Shown here: in pieces, positions 12,783 to 27,554 of the stretch | Layout of the letters: each line of letters starts with the position of its first letter | Numbering within the stretch: the first letter of the stretch is position 1 | NCBI GenBank assembly: GCA_016946835.1 | Contig: JACVTC010000092.1 | Span: forward strand, 64,001 to 105,000 | Length of the DNA stretch: 41,000 bases | DNA from: Neocallimastix lanati (nom. inval.) | Taxonomy: Eukaryota; Neocallimastigomycota; Neocallimastigomycetes; Neocallimastigales; Neocallimastigaceae | Reading direction: 5' to 3' | Notes under the pieces: model-generated | Database searches by the model: none | What the model was told of the DNA's origin: nothing | Seen by the model: the letters and a program-made list of their open reading frames with translations, nothing else | Made by a program: the position numbers and the translations under genes

Positions 12783-14506
12783 ATGGAGGATTTATTTGAA
12801 AATTCAAAAGTTACATTAGTTTCCACTCTATCTCTAGCATCTAAGTTGTTCGTGATAGAGTATATGTAATTTTTATAAAAATAATATCATCAATTCCTTC
12901 AGGATTATCATTTTTAATTACATCGATTGATGAAGATTTCCAAGAAAAATTTCATAGAAAACATTAAGTATTATATATAAAAAATATATCAAAAAACCAT
13001 TGAATATTTACTCGTATAAGAGGAATCAATAATGTCATTTATTGTTGAAAAAAATAATAAACTTGATGTAAGCACTTTTAATTTAAAATTTTTTTATTCA
13101 TTTTTTATATTTTATATATAATATTTCAAAAATAATAAAATTTATTAATACATATATTAATAAGAAATTATTAATACGAATATATATATATAGATTGTAA
13201 TTTAAGCAGAAACCGAAATATGGATGATCAATAAAAATAAAAATAAAAATAAAAAAAAAAAAAAAAAAAAAAAATGATAATGAAGATAATTCTTAAATAG
13301 AAAATCACTACTAGAATTTGTTTAATTTTGATGAATATAATTTGTCAATAAAAAATATCAATAAGATTTGTTTGACTTTGAAAAAGAAAATATTAATGAT
13401 AAGGTGAAATTTTTATTTTAAGAATTTACAGTAAAAGACAATAGTATAAAAGGAATGATAGATAAATTAAATGGAATTTATACTTTTAATTTGATTATAT
13501 ATAGTTATTAATTGCTTAAGAAAGAGATGATGCTCGAAATATTAGTGTATAAATTTCAAAAAATCATTCTACCAACTTGCAATTCAAGTATACTTAATGT
13601 TTATCTTTTACTCTCTATCTATTTCAATAATTTTATTTGTCTTATAGTCCAAAACTTTTTTAATATCATCTGTACCAAATTTGATTAAAATTACTTCTAT
13701 TGCTTATATATATCAATTTTTGTTGCTATAGAAAAATAAATAGAAGTCGTACCTGTTAAAACAATTTTTACCTTGCTTTGAATAAAAAAAATTATATAAA
13801 GTAAAATGAACAGTGAATAGATCAATGCTTAATCCTTAATGAAACATGGTATTCTTTAGATTGAGGCTATTATATCAATATTTTTATGTAGTCTAAAAAT
13901 ATTAATAGAAAGTGATGGTAATAGAGTGAGTTATAGTAAATTTCTTCCAGAAATGAAAAGTTTATATCGTATAATTCATTCTGGATTTAATCTTTATTTT
14001 TAATGAAGAAATAACTATTACTTACAAAAATGAATGGCAATATATAATTTCTATATTTTATATGTTAATTTTGAAGTATTAAAACTAAACCTCTATTATA
14101 TAACTATTTATAGAATTTATATATAATTGAAACTATATATTATTTTATATATTTAATTGAAATTAATAATTTATAAATAATTACAAAAAAAAAAAAAAAA
14201 ATAAAAATAAAAAAAAAAAAATTAAACATAAATAAAAAATAAAAAATAAAAAATAATAAAAAAAAAAAAGAAATACATAATTTTAAAAAAGTGAAAATGA
14301 TGAAGTTAAAGAAAACAACCATAATAATGATGATTATGATGTTAAAAATTATTATGATGTTAAAGACAATAATGTATAAGATTAAGAAAAATGAATTACT
14401 AGAATTTCTTTCATCATATGAATCATATCAATTAAAAAATTTTTGTCATTGTATTGAAAAAAATATTTATCAAAATTGGGTCCATATTGTTAGAGATGAA
14501 TATTAG
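12783..14506 (+). pseudogene. decayed coding relics, possibly of a BTB-domain protein
   Basis: Several short open pieces of ordinary protein composition lie in plus-strand order with no joinable splice sites. From 12783: MEDLFENSKVTLVSTLSLAS and on to a stop after 28 residues. Around 12935: a piece with ITSIDEDFQEKFHRK. Around 13920-14000: KFLPEMKSLYRIIHSGFNLYF. At 14385-14506: NELLEFLSSYESYQLKNFCH, ending in NWVHIVRDEY. The last two resemble the order seen in fungal BTB proteins (an F/Y-R-I-I-x-x-G segment, then a leucine-rich helix and a xNW element). This is a weak, inferred match. Stops and poly(A) tracts (13252-13274, 14185-14280) separate the pieces, so the locus is probably dead. Confidence 0.25.
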
Positions 14507-15192
14507 TGATATTGAAAGTGACGTTTCAAATAATATAGTTACTATTGCAATATCTGCTTATTGCATAAACAATAATCCAACTTAAATACAATAATAATAA
14601 TAATAATAAATAATAAATATATAAATATTTTAAATTATTTTATTTATTTCTATGATTATTTTTATTATTTATTATTATTATTATTTTTATTTTTATTTTT
14701 TTTTTTTTAAAATACCTATAATTTGAGTTTCATGCTTAATATTTTATATCTATTCAATTAAAAATTAATAATGTTAATAATTATAATATAATTGTTATAT
14801 TTACTAATAACAAATAATAATATAAAAAATATATATCCATGATTTATACCATTTCATAATATTAATATATTAATAATATACAGTTAAAAATGTAAAAATT
14901 AAATAAAAATATAAAATAAAAAATACAAAGAATATATACATATTTCTTTATATATAGTGTATATCAATATAATTATTATATAAAGTATTACTCCGATTAT
15001 TAATTTGCTTTTTTTTAAAAAATATATTCATTTATTTTAAAATTATTATATATATATATATATTTTATTATTTATATTTGCTTATTATATTACAATTTAT
15101 AAATTTTGAAAATTTTATTTATAACTTTATTACAGTTATTACATAGGAAGAGTTTTATTCTTATCTCTATATTAAATGATTTTTATGTAAAC

Positions 15193-15229
<37 letters not shown>

Positions 15230-15274
15230 ATTATTATTATTATTATTATTATTATTTGAATATATGATATATTT
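14507..15274. other. AT-rich spacer with ATT/TTA microsatellites
   Basis: Repeat-rich DNA, including a TTA array at about 15198-15256. No gene is seen. Confidence 0.6.
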
Positions 15275-15384
15275 AAAATTTATCTTTTTCTAATAATAGA
15301 AAATACCAAATGATACTGCAATACAAAACAAAATTTATCTTTTTCTAGTAATAGAAAACACCAAATGCTACTGCAACACAAAAC
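15275..15384. repeat. 55-bp tandem duplication over the last exon of the Tctex1 gene
   Basis: Copies at 15275-15329 and 15330-15384 differ at four positions. The second copy holds the used terminal coding exon of the minus-strand Tctex1 gene. The first copy, downstream in gene orientation, still encodes LFCIAVSFGIFYY and a stop. Confidence 0.85.
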
Positions 15385-15629
15385 AAAGTTTCCTATTATA
15401 TATTAATAATAATTTATATTAATAATACTAATTATAACATCTACAATTTATATATATTATTTACATTAGTATATATATCTTGCGCTAAATTATCAGTATC
15501 TGAATCCCATAAACAACGGCATGCCATTCTTTTTATATTTATATTTATTATTTTTTTATTTTGTTGTGATAAAAAAATGTTATGTTAATAATCTTTACTG
15601 TAATAATATAGTGTATCGATAACAATAAT

Positions 15630-15690
<61 letters not shown>

Positions 15691-16499
15691 TACAATAATA
15701 ATTATAATGATAGTTATAATAAATATAATAATAATTAATATAATATTAAATTATTAAGTATTATTTTACCTGGCACCTTCTCCTTTCATTTCTCCTAATA
15801 CAACATTTACTACATACTTATATCTTGGTAGTTCTAATTCTATAGTTTTTTAAAATTTATTCAATTATTTATATTTTGATGTTTTTAATAATAATTTATT
15901 TATATTTTGATGTTTTTTATAATAATTAAAAAACAGATAATAAGAGTTATAAAATATATAAATATAATAATATATTATTTTTATAAAAAATATTAATATG
16001 TATATTTAAATGATATATATGATATAAATATTCAAATAATCAAAATAAAAAAAAAAAAAAAAAAAAATAAAAAAAAAGAAAAGAAAAAATTTAAAATTTA
16101 TATTAATAAAATTATATTATAAATTATTTTAATAGTAATATTATATATTTATTATATATTTTTAGCTTAATAAATTAACCTTTTAATTTATTTTTGATTT
16201 GGTCGGCAATTTCCTTTGTAAATGTGGAGCACGTTTCTGGAGAGTAAGATTGACCTTTTAATTTTTCAACAAGTACTTCATGGATTATTTTTTGAACTAC
16301 AGAAGGGCGAAATCTTTTTATTTAAAAAAATATCAAAAAATAATATAAATTATAATTATTATATTAAATATAAATTACTTTAATTTTAATTTTTTATTTA
16401 AAATTTAATGTCAAAAGTATACTTTTGTTGAAAATTTGGTCTTATAGAATAATTTTCATCATTAGCATTTTCTGATATGGAATTATATGGTTCAGACAT
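15345..16499 (-). CDS. Tctex1-domain dynein light chain, TCTEX1D2/DYNLT2B-like, 5 exons
   Basis: A light chain of cytoplasmic/intraflagellar dynein-2 (and axonemal relatives) that stabilises the motor for retrograde transport in cilia. Exons: 16423-16499, 16180-16313, 15770-15839, 15465-15528, 15345-15392; all GT..AG and phase-consistent, about 130 residues (family about 140). A short polar N-terminus leads into IRPNFQQKFRPSVVQKIIHE, the conserved entry to the Tctex1 fold. KYVVNVVLGEMKGEGARM and CRCLWDSDTDNLAQDIYTNE follow, and then the terminal strand TLFCVAVAFGVFYY. This is a near-complete match to the TCTEX1D2 consensus as remembered. Its presence implies a flagellated stage. The last exon lies in a 55-bp tandem duplication. 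The start is the only ATG before the conserved IRPxFQ motif. Confidence 0.92.
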
Positions 16500-17215
16500 T
16501 ATTTAAAATATATGCGTTATTTGTTAAAGATATATAGTGATTTATTTTTATATAGAATTATGTATGTATATTATGAAATTTATTTTTCTAAAATATTAAA
16601 CTATTTTTGTTTCTTTTATTAACAATTTCTCTTAATTAAATTTTGAACAATGAATATATTATTACTTTTTTTTTATTTAGTTGTATCTGATTAAAAATCC
16701 AATAACAAATATCTTTCAATAAAATTTATTATTTGTTGTTATTAAATATTTATTAATTTAATTTTTTAAACAATTTAATAAAAGTAAAAAATTAATATAT
16801 TGTATTATAAATGTAAAATTAACATAAATTTAATTAAAATCTATTAAGAAATATCATAAAATTAAATGTTAATTGTATATTAAATTTTTTTTTTTTTTTC
16901 AATCTGAAATATTTATTTATTTATTATTGAATAAAAATGTAAATAGAATAGACACTTTACAATCAAAATGAAAGTTATAATAATAATATATAATAATTTA
17001 TTATATAAAATTGATTGAATCATTAATTTTAAATGAAGAATTTTCTTTTATATATATATATATATATTTTTTAACGGCAGCAAGCTTGTTTAATCTTTAT
17101 AAATTAAATATTTGATAAAATACATGAAATAAAAAAAAAAAAAGATAAAAGAATAAGCAAATAAAACACAAAATAAAATAAAATAATGGTAAAATGTATT
17201 CTAGTTTCATTTAAT
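16500..17215. other. AT-rich intergenic DNA upstream of the Tctex1 gene
   Basis: No gene is seen. A short poly(T) tract lies at 16886-16899, and a TATA run near 17049-17068. Confidence 0.5.
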
Positions 17216-17223
17216 TAATATCT

Positions 17224-17335
17224 GTAAGACTTCACAAGGGCATTATTATACTGTAGTATAATAATTATTTTTGACTTCACAATGTTAATCATAATTTTAA
17301 GATACGAAATTATGATCTTCGTTGGTTGCGCTATT
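17224..17335. other. twin-hairpin island with a repeated GACTTCACAA box
   Basis: The island is less AT-rich than its surroundings. GACTTCACAA occurs at 17228-17237 and again at 17273-17282, 45 bp apart. After the first comes an 11-bp-stem palindrome with a two-base loop (17242-17265, ATTATTATACT / AGTATAATAAT). After the second comes a 10-bp stem with a nine-base loop (17288-17316, ATCATAATTT / AAATTATGAT). It ends with CTTCGTTGGTTGCGC. It has no open frame and does not fold as a tRNA by eye. It could be a structured RNA, a miniature element relic or a protein-binding site. Confidence 0.4.
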
Positions 17336-18242
17336 CTTTATATATAATAATTTAATAATAATAATAATAATAATAATATAAATATTATATTAAAATTATT
17401 GTTTTATGTAATTGTATAATTATAATACTATAAATTATTATTATATATATAATAGCTTTGTACAATTTCCGAATGTTTATTATTGTTGAGAATACGAAGA
17501 ATTTTTGATTAGAAATTACAAAATAAATACACAAATTAATAACATTTAATAACTATTAATTCGAAATTACAATAATAATAATAATAATAAATATTTAAAT
17601 AACTATTGATAACTAACTTTTAATTGGAAAACTACAATATTAAATACTTTTCATAATATTTTAAATAGAAAAAAATGTATCAATATAAAAATCATATTTA
17701 AAGTAAAATATGCTAAATACACAAAATCATAATTTTTTTTTTTTATTATTAATTTTGTAGTAAATTTATATTTTTTATTATAATGAACATTTAAAAAATA
17801 AATTTTATGATATTTAATATAATAGTAAAAATTATGTCAAACAAAACAAATTAATTTTTTATATAATTGTTTTTATTACGAACTTGTTCTTTAAATTTAC
17901 GTAGAGTTATATAAAATTAAATTTGAAATTTACTAATTAATAAATATATTAATACTTTTTGGTATTGTTATGCTTAATTATAAATTTTTATTTAAATTTT
18001 ATTGTCTTCATAACTATAATAATACTATTTTTAAAACTATTATTTATTTTAAAAAATAAGTAATCAGGAATATAATAAAAAAGAAAACAAAAATTTCCTT
18101 TTTGAATATGATGAAGCAATTTTATTCATTAACTAATAATTAATAAGTAAATAACTTTTTCAAATAATAAAATGTATTTATTTAATAGTGTATTTTCAAA
18201 CTTTTTACATTAAAAAATACTTTTTGTTATTCAAACAACAAA
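17336..18242. other. AT-rich intergenic DNA, no gene seen
   Basis: Short AAT runs near 17357-17378 and 17571-17590. No coding signal on either strand. Confidence 0.55.
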
Positions 18243-18632
18243 TTATTTATAACTCTGTTCAAAATAAGAAATTTGTTTGAATGAATCATCAGACTTATTC
18301 TGAAATGTATTTTCATTAACGTCTTCCAACCGTTCTTTCACTAACATTCTTCCAGCAGACTGATAAGAAATACCATGGACTACTATAATTAATAATACAA
18401 ATAATTTTAATATTTTATGAATTTTTAAATATTATTATTTATTTATTTTTTTATTTATTTTCTAGCTATATCAGAAAGAAGCCTATAATATCCTGGATCA
18501 TCGTGCGGGTTTTCAATGGAATTCCCATATCATTGTTTTTTCCAAGACTTTTTTTGTCTTTTTTATTTCTTTAATACAAGATTCTAGTTGACAACAAGCT
18601 AAAGTCTTAGAATGCATGGCCTCTACTTCCAT
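18243..18632 (-). pseudogene. unidentified small protein gene, frameshifted (two exons)
   Basis: The reading from ATG at 18632 gives MEVEAMHSKTLACCQLESCI followed by a Lys-rich helix, and closes at a stop. One frame over, it resumes as IENPHDDPGYYRLLSDIA. A second exon, 18243-18382, is preceded by ATTATAG and reads VHGISYQSAGRMLVKERLED, then a polar tail and stop. Two defects are visible: a one-base shift around 18525-18545, and no GT donor after SDIA (only GCTAGAAAA, possibly a GC donor). The pieces have normal protein composition, so this was a gene, or still is one if the shift is an assembly error. I do not recognise the family; a short coiled-coil complex subunit is a guess. Confidence 0.4.
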
Positions 18633-18810
18633 TGTAAAAAATATTAAAATATAACCAATTTATTTCATTTATTTACTCCTCCACAAAAATTCTTTCGAAA
18701 TAAATTTTAAAATTTTACCCAATCGAAATTCTAAATCTGACGAAATATTTAAGCCACTAATTGATTATTCGTTAAGTTGAATAATATGAATAATATGTAA
18801 TAAATATTAA
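18633..18810. other. short spacer before the AAT array
   Basis: No feature seen apart from the likely 5' flank of the minus-strand gene. Confidence 0.4.
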
Positions 18811-20251
<1,441 letters not shown>

Positions 20252-21477
20252 ATGGCAAATTTATTACGTGAAAGATCTTTATTAGCTTTAATTGGTGATG
20301 AAGTAAATATTATAAATAATAATAATTTGAAAATAAAATATAAATAATTATATTTAATCATTGAGGGCCAAAAGCAAATTCAATCCAAATCATTATTTAT
20401 AATAGCAAAAGATATTCAGTATTACGGGATAAAGATATTTTAATTAAACTTTATATTTGTTTTGAAATACTCTATGAATAAAAAATAAAACTCAGTATAT
20501 AGATTTTGAAAAATAAAGGGAAATTTGTTGTTTGATATTGGATTATTTAAATTTTTAATATATATTATAAAACCAAAAAATAAAATACAATAAAGAAAAA
20601 GAATAAAGAAGAATATATTTTTTTAAAAAAATATAAAACAATATATTAAAAAAAAAATAAATGTATCAATTTTATAATGGATATATATAGCTTATATACA
20701 AATATATATATTTATTATTAAGCGATTTATTAATTATATGTTTTTATAAAAATATAATAAATAAAAAATATATTTCGGAATGAAATATTGACTATGATTT
20801 AATATATAATAACATTAGGATACCGTTACTGGTTTATTATTAGCTGGTATTGGTCACATTGATTCAAAGCAAAAGCCAAACTTTTTAATTGTTGATAGCA
20901 GTAAGTATATAATAGAAATAGTAAGTTTGGAAAAATTTAATAATTTTAATTAATTTAATATTTTATTCTTCAATAAATCATATCAAATAAACAGAGACTC
21001 CATTAGCTACCATTGAAGAAACTTTCCTTGAATTTACTCACAGAAAAGATATAGCTATTGTTCTCATTAACCAACATGTAATTTTTTTTTTACATTTTAT
21101 AAAATATAAATATCTAAAACAAATATATTACTGTATATTTGTTTAAATGTCATTCTATAAATTATAAAAAATGATATTTTCTAATTATTAAATAATATAA
21201 AATAAAGGTTGCTAATATGATTCGTCAATTAGTTGATGACCATGACCAAGCTTTCCCATCTGTTCTTGAAATTCCATCTAAGGACCATCCATATGATCCA
21301 TCTAAGGATTCTGTCTTAAAGAGTTACTATTATTTTTTAAAAATTTTAATATTTTAAATAAATAAAATTATTTTATTTAAAATAATTTTATTAATTTTTT
21401 AAATATTTTTTATAAATGTATATATAATAAAATTTTAATATTAAATAGGAGTTCAAAGACTTACTGGTGATAACTAA
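20252..21477 (+). CDS. V-type proton ATPase subunit F (Vma7-like), 5 exons
   Basis: The small subunit F binds the central stalk subunit D in the V1 sector and helps couple ATP hydrolysis to proton pumping at vacuoles and endosomes. Exons: 20252-20302, 20819-20900, 20995-21077, 21208-21322, 21449-21477, all GT..AG. They give 119 residues, the usual family length. Recognisable blocks are [20 protein letters not shown] at the N-terminus, [38 protein letters not shown], and the highly conserved [20 protein letters not shown] near the C-terminus. Intron 1 is the longest (516 bp). The fourth donor, GTTACT, is off-consensus. The start ATG gives [17 protein letters not shown], matching the usual N-terminus. 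Confidence 0.95.
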
Positions 21478-23116
21478 GCTAATTAATCATTTAATCAATA
21501 TTAAAAATTCAAGATATATTATAATATTAATCCATTTTAAGAATTTATTAATCCCTTAAATAGAAAAATTCATTAAAATACAAAACTGAAACAACTAAAA
21601 TAATAAGAATAATAATAAAAATAAAAAAGAAAAACAAAACATATAAAAATAAATAATGAAGAAAAAAAAAAAAAAGAGAAAATGTGAAAATGAAAAAAAG
21701 AAAAAACTAAAACTAAATATAATAAAATATAAAGAAATTATAAAATCTTAAGACAATAAAATAAAATAAAAAATACATAATACAAACTCGAAAAATATAT
21801 ATATTAAATAAATAAAATATATAAAAAAAATTAATTAAAAAAATTATAATTAACTTTAAAATAGAAATTTTAATAATACTTTATTATTAAAAAGAACTAA
21901 TTAATTTATTAATTATTTAAAGCTTTATTTTTTTTTTTTATTATTATTTATTTATTTTAAAGAGAATTAAAATAATAATAATAATAAAAAAAAATATATA
22001 TATATATAAAGGTAAAAACAATTTTTAAATTATAGTTCCTTTTTATAATTTAATTTAATAACAATTTTAATTTTTTATTAAAATAAGAACTAATTCAATA
22101 AAATATTAAGAAATATTAAATAAATAAATTTCATTATTATTTTAGAATAGTTATATATAAAATAAAAAAAGTTTTATTAAAAAAAAATTTTTTTTTTAAT
22201 AAGAGTATAGTGAAAAATCAAATTTACCGATATTATTTTTATTATTATTATTATTTATATTTTTAATGAATATTTTTATTAAAATAATTCCTATTTGTAT
22301 CATATTTTAATCATTTTAAAGTTTCAATTTTTTCAAAATAAATCGTCTTTACTTTTATTACATATTTTTAATTATTATTATTATTTTTTTCTTTAATGTA
22401 ATTATAATAGGTTTATTTAAATAAATTTAATTAATAATTTTTTTTTCTCTTTTTTTTTTTTATTATTTTTTTGTTTTTGAATTATTACTATTATTATTAA
22501 TATTATTATTAATATTATTATTATATTATAATTATTAGTTTAAAAAATATATAATAATAATGATAATAATAATAATAAAAATACATGTAATTCTAATATT
22601 AATATTAAAAAAAAAAAAAAAAAAAAAATTCACAATATAGTAACGATCAAAATTATATGTAAATTCAATTTAATATTTAACTATTTTATACTTTTAACTT
22701 TTGAAGGAATATTTATATTTCTTGTAATATTTAATAAAGAGAGTAAAAATTTTTAATTATTTTAAATCTTATTCTATAAAATAATTATTATGTAGTATAA
22801 TTTTTAAAAAAATTATTATTAATAAAGTTAATAATAATTATATATCTAAAGAATAAAATTAAAAATAATAATTATATATCTAAAGAATAAAATTGAAAAA
22901 AAAAAAAAAAAAAAAAAAAAAAACATGTTCATTTTAAAATATTTTAAAATATTTTATAATTCTACAGTTATATATTGGCATGTTTCTAAAAATATAACAA
23001 ATTTTAATTTATTATATTGTATGAAAAACTAATTCCATTCAATTTTGCATATATAGTTAGCATTTAAAAAAAACTAATAATAAAATAAATTAATATAAAA
23101 TAAAATAAAAAATAAC

Positions 23117-23150
<34 letters not shown>

Positions 23151-23270
23151 GTCTTTTATAGATATAAATTATAATTACAATTTCAATGATCTTTCAAATT
23201 CATACATATATTTTAAGATTATATTTTAAGATTATATTTTAAATATTCCTATAATAAACTATAATAAAAT

Positions 23271-23322
<52 letters not shown>

Positions 23323-23910
23323 TTAAATTTTAAATATTCCTATATAAATTATATAAATTATTATATTTTAAAGTTAACAAAAATCTAATTTAAATATTTT
23401 TTCTCTTGTTCCTTTTTTTTTTATCCAATTTTTTCAAAATTGGTATATATATATATGTGTAAATGTATCTTTAAAATATTTCTTCTAATATTTTTTTACT
23501 ACATATTTTATTTTTTTTATTATTTTTATTATATATATATATTTGTTTTTTATATTTAGATATTTAGTTATTACTATTTATTTTTTTATACTAAAACTAC
23601 ATCATTATAATACTATTATTATTACTATTATCATTTTTATATTATCATTACTATTATCATTATTATTATTACTATTACTATTACTATTATTATTATTTAA
23701 TTTAATTTAGAAATTATCATTTAAAACTATCTTCAAATATTAAATTAATAATTAATATTTAGTATATAATACAAAGAAAAAAAAATTTTTTTTTACCTCA
23801 AGATTTACCAATAACAAAATAAAAATATTCAATTTTTTAAAATTAATTCATTAATAATAAATTAACTAAAAAAAAAAAAAAAAAAATAAGAAATATATAT
23901 ATTATTAGAA
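21478..23910. other. 2.4-kb AT-rich intergenic region with homopolymers
   Basis: No gene could be supported. It contains poly(A) runs (about 22608-22628, 22896-22923, 23120-23147), a poly(T) run of about 40 bp (23277-23317), and ATT/TAC-type trinucleotide runs near 23610-23700. A 29-bp direct repeat (AATAATTATATATCTAAAGA and flanks) lies at about 22832 and 22864. Part of it must serve as the vasohibin promoter. Confidence 0.6.
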
Positions 23911-26093
<2,183 letters not shown>

Positions 26094-26692
26094 TTAGTTT
26101 TCATTGATAAAATATAAAAAATTAATGATTATACCCTTATTACTATTTCTTTTTTTTTTTTTTTTTATTTATTTAAATAAATTAGTACATATAATTATTA
26201 ATATATATTAACTTTATAATATAAAAATTAAAAATAAAAATAAATTAAAAAAGTGAACTATGATAAAATATTAAAGTATTAATAAAAAATAAAATTTTTA
26301 TAAAATTTTATAAAACAAAATAAAAATAACAATGAAATAAAATAAATAGTGAACTACTATTAGATATTAAAATAATTAAAAATATAATAAAATAAATAAT
26401 GAACTAATCAAAAATATTAAAATATTAAAATAAAATAAAATAAATAGTAATCTACTTTAAAATATTTAAAAACAAAATAAATAGTAGAATATGAAAATAA
26501 TGTACAAATTGAATAAGGTGATTTAAAAAAAATAAAACAAAATAAAATAAATATTATAAAAATTAAAAAATGAAAAAATAAAAAAAAAAAATAAAAAAAA
26601 AAAAAATAAAATAAACTGAAAATATAAATATAAATAAATACATGCTTCATTTCTACATAATTCATTATTTTTTAATCATTTCAACTATTTTA

Positions 26693-26728
<36 letters not shown>

Positions 26729-27307
26729 TTATTTTACTTTATTTTATTTTTTATTTTTATTTTTATTTTTTCTTTTTCCTTTATTTCCTTTATTTTTTTT
26801 TTCTTTTCATTTTTAATTTATATAATACTTATTTTATTATGTTTCGCTTTGCTTTGCTTTTGTTTTACTTTTATTTTTACTTTTGCTTTTGCTTTTTTTT
26901 TTATATTATTTTTTTTGGTATTATTTTTGTTATTTTTATTTTTTTTAATTTTTTATTTTTTATTTTTTTGGTAAATTTTTACTTTGCCATTATTATAATA
27001 AATTACTGTTGTATATTCATTAATGAAAAAACGATAATATAAACATTATTTATAACTTTTAAGATATAATTAAGCATATAAAATATATAAAATGGATAGT
27101 GATTATATAATATAAAAATTTTATATTAAAAAGTATGTATTATAAAAGTAAAATAATAAATTTCATGTTTAGTTATAAATATACTATACTATATATATCA
27201 TGTTATGCTAATACTGTACTATAATTATATTATAATTACACTATATTGAATATATTATATATATATATATATTTTTTTTTAAAATTATATATTCAAAAAT
27301 ATATAAC

Positions 27308-27340
<33 letters not shown>

Positions 27341-27554
27341 TAAAATACTTCAAAAATATAATAATTAGTATGAATATATATATATATATTATTATTATTA
27401 TTATTATTATTATTTTAATATAATAAAATAATCATTTATTTGATTAACTTTTTTTTTTACAAAATCTTTAAATTCGTTTTTAAAATAGAAAGAAATAAAT
27501 TAGATTTAATAAGAAATAGATCAATTAAATGAAATATAATATATATATATATAT
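26094..27554. other. AT-rich spacer between convergent vasohibin and PB1 genes
   Basis: No gene. Pyrimidine-rich low-complexity DNA at 26690-26970 gives artefactual Phe/Ile readings on the plus strand. 26300-26530 holds scattered AAAAT runs, with one copy of a spacer cassette shared with 38.0-38.9 kb. A poly(A) run lies at about 27309-27333 and an ATT array at 27388-27413. Confidence 0.6.
26476..26516. repeat. single diverged copy of the AAAAT-spacer minisatellite
   Basis: AAATAAATAGTAGAATATGA, then an AATAATGTACAAATTGAATA-type end. It matches the spacer cassettes embedded in the AAAAT array at 38.0-38.9 kb, with a few changes. Confidence 0.7.

Noticed and set aside
14140-14322. 60-residue Phe-rich minus-strand open frame
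   Set aside because: A product of poly(A)/AAAAT-rich DNA with no conserved feature.
17224-17335. tRNA or U-type snRNA
   Set aside because: The two hairpins lack a T-arm GTTC, an anticodon arm at the right place and any snRNA box that I recognise.
26642-26974. 110-residue hydrophobic open frame that looks like a membrane protein
   Set aside because: A pyrimidine-rich low-complexity tract with no family signature, no splice context and an antisense open frame of the same kind.
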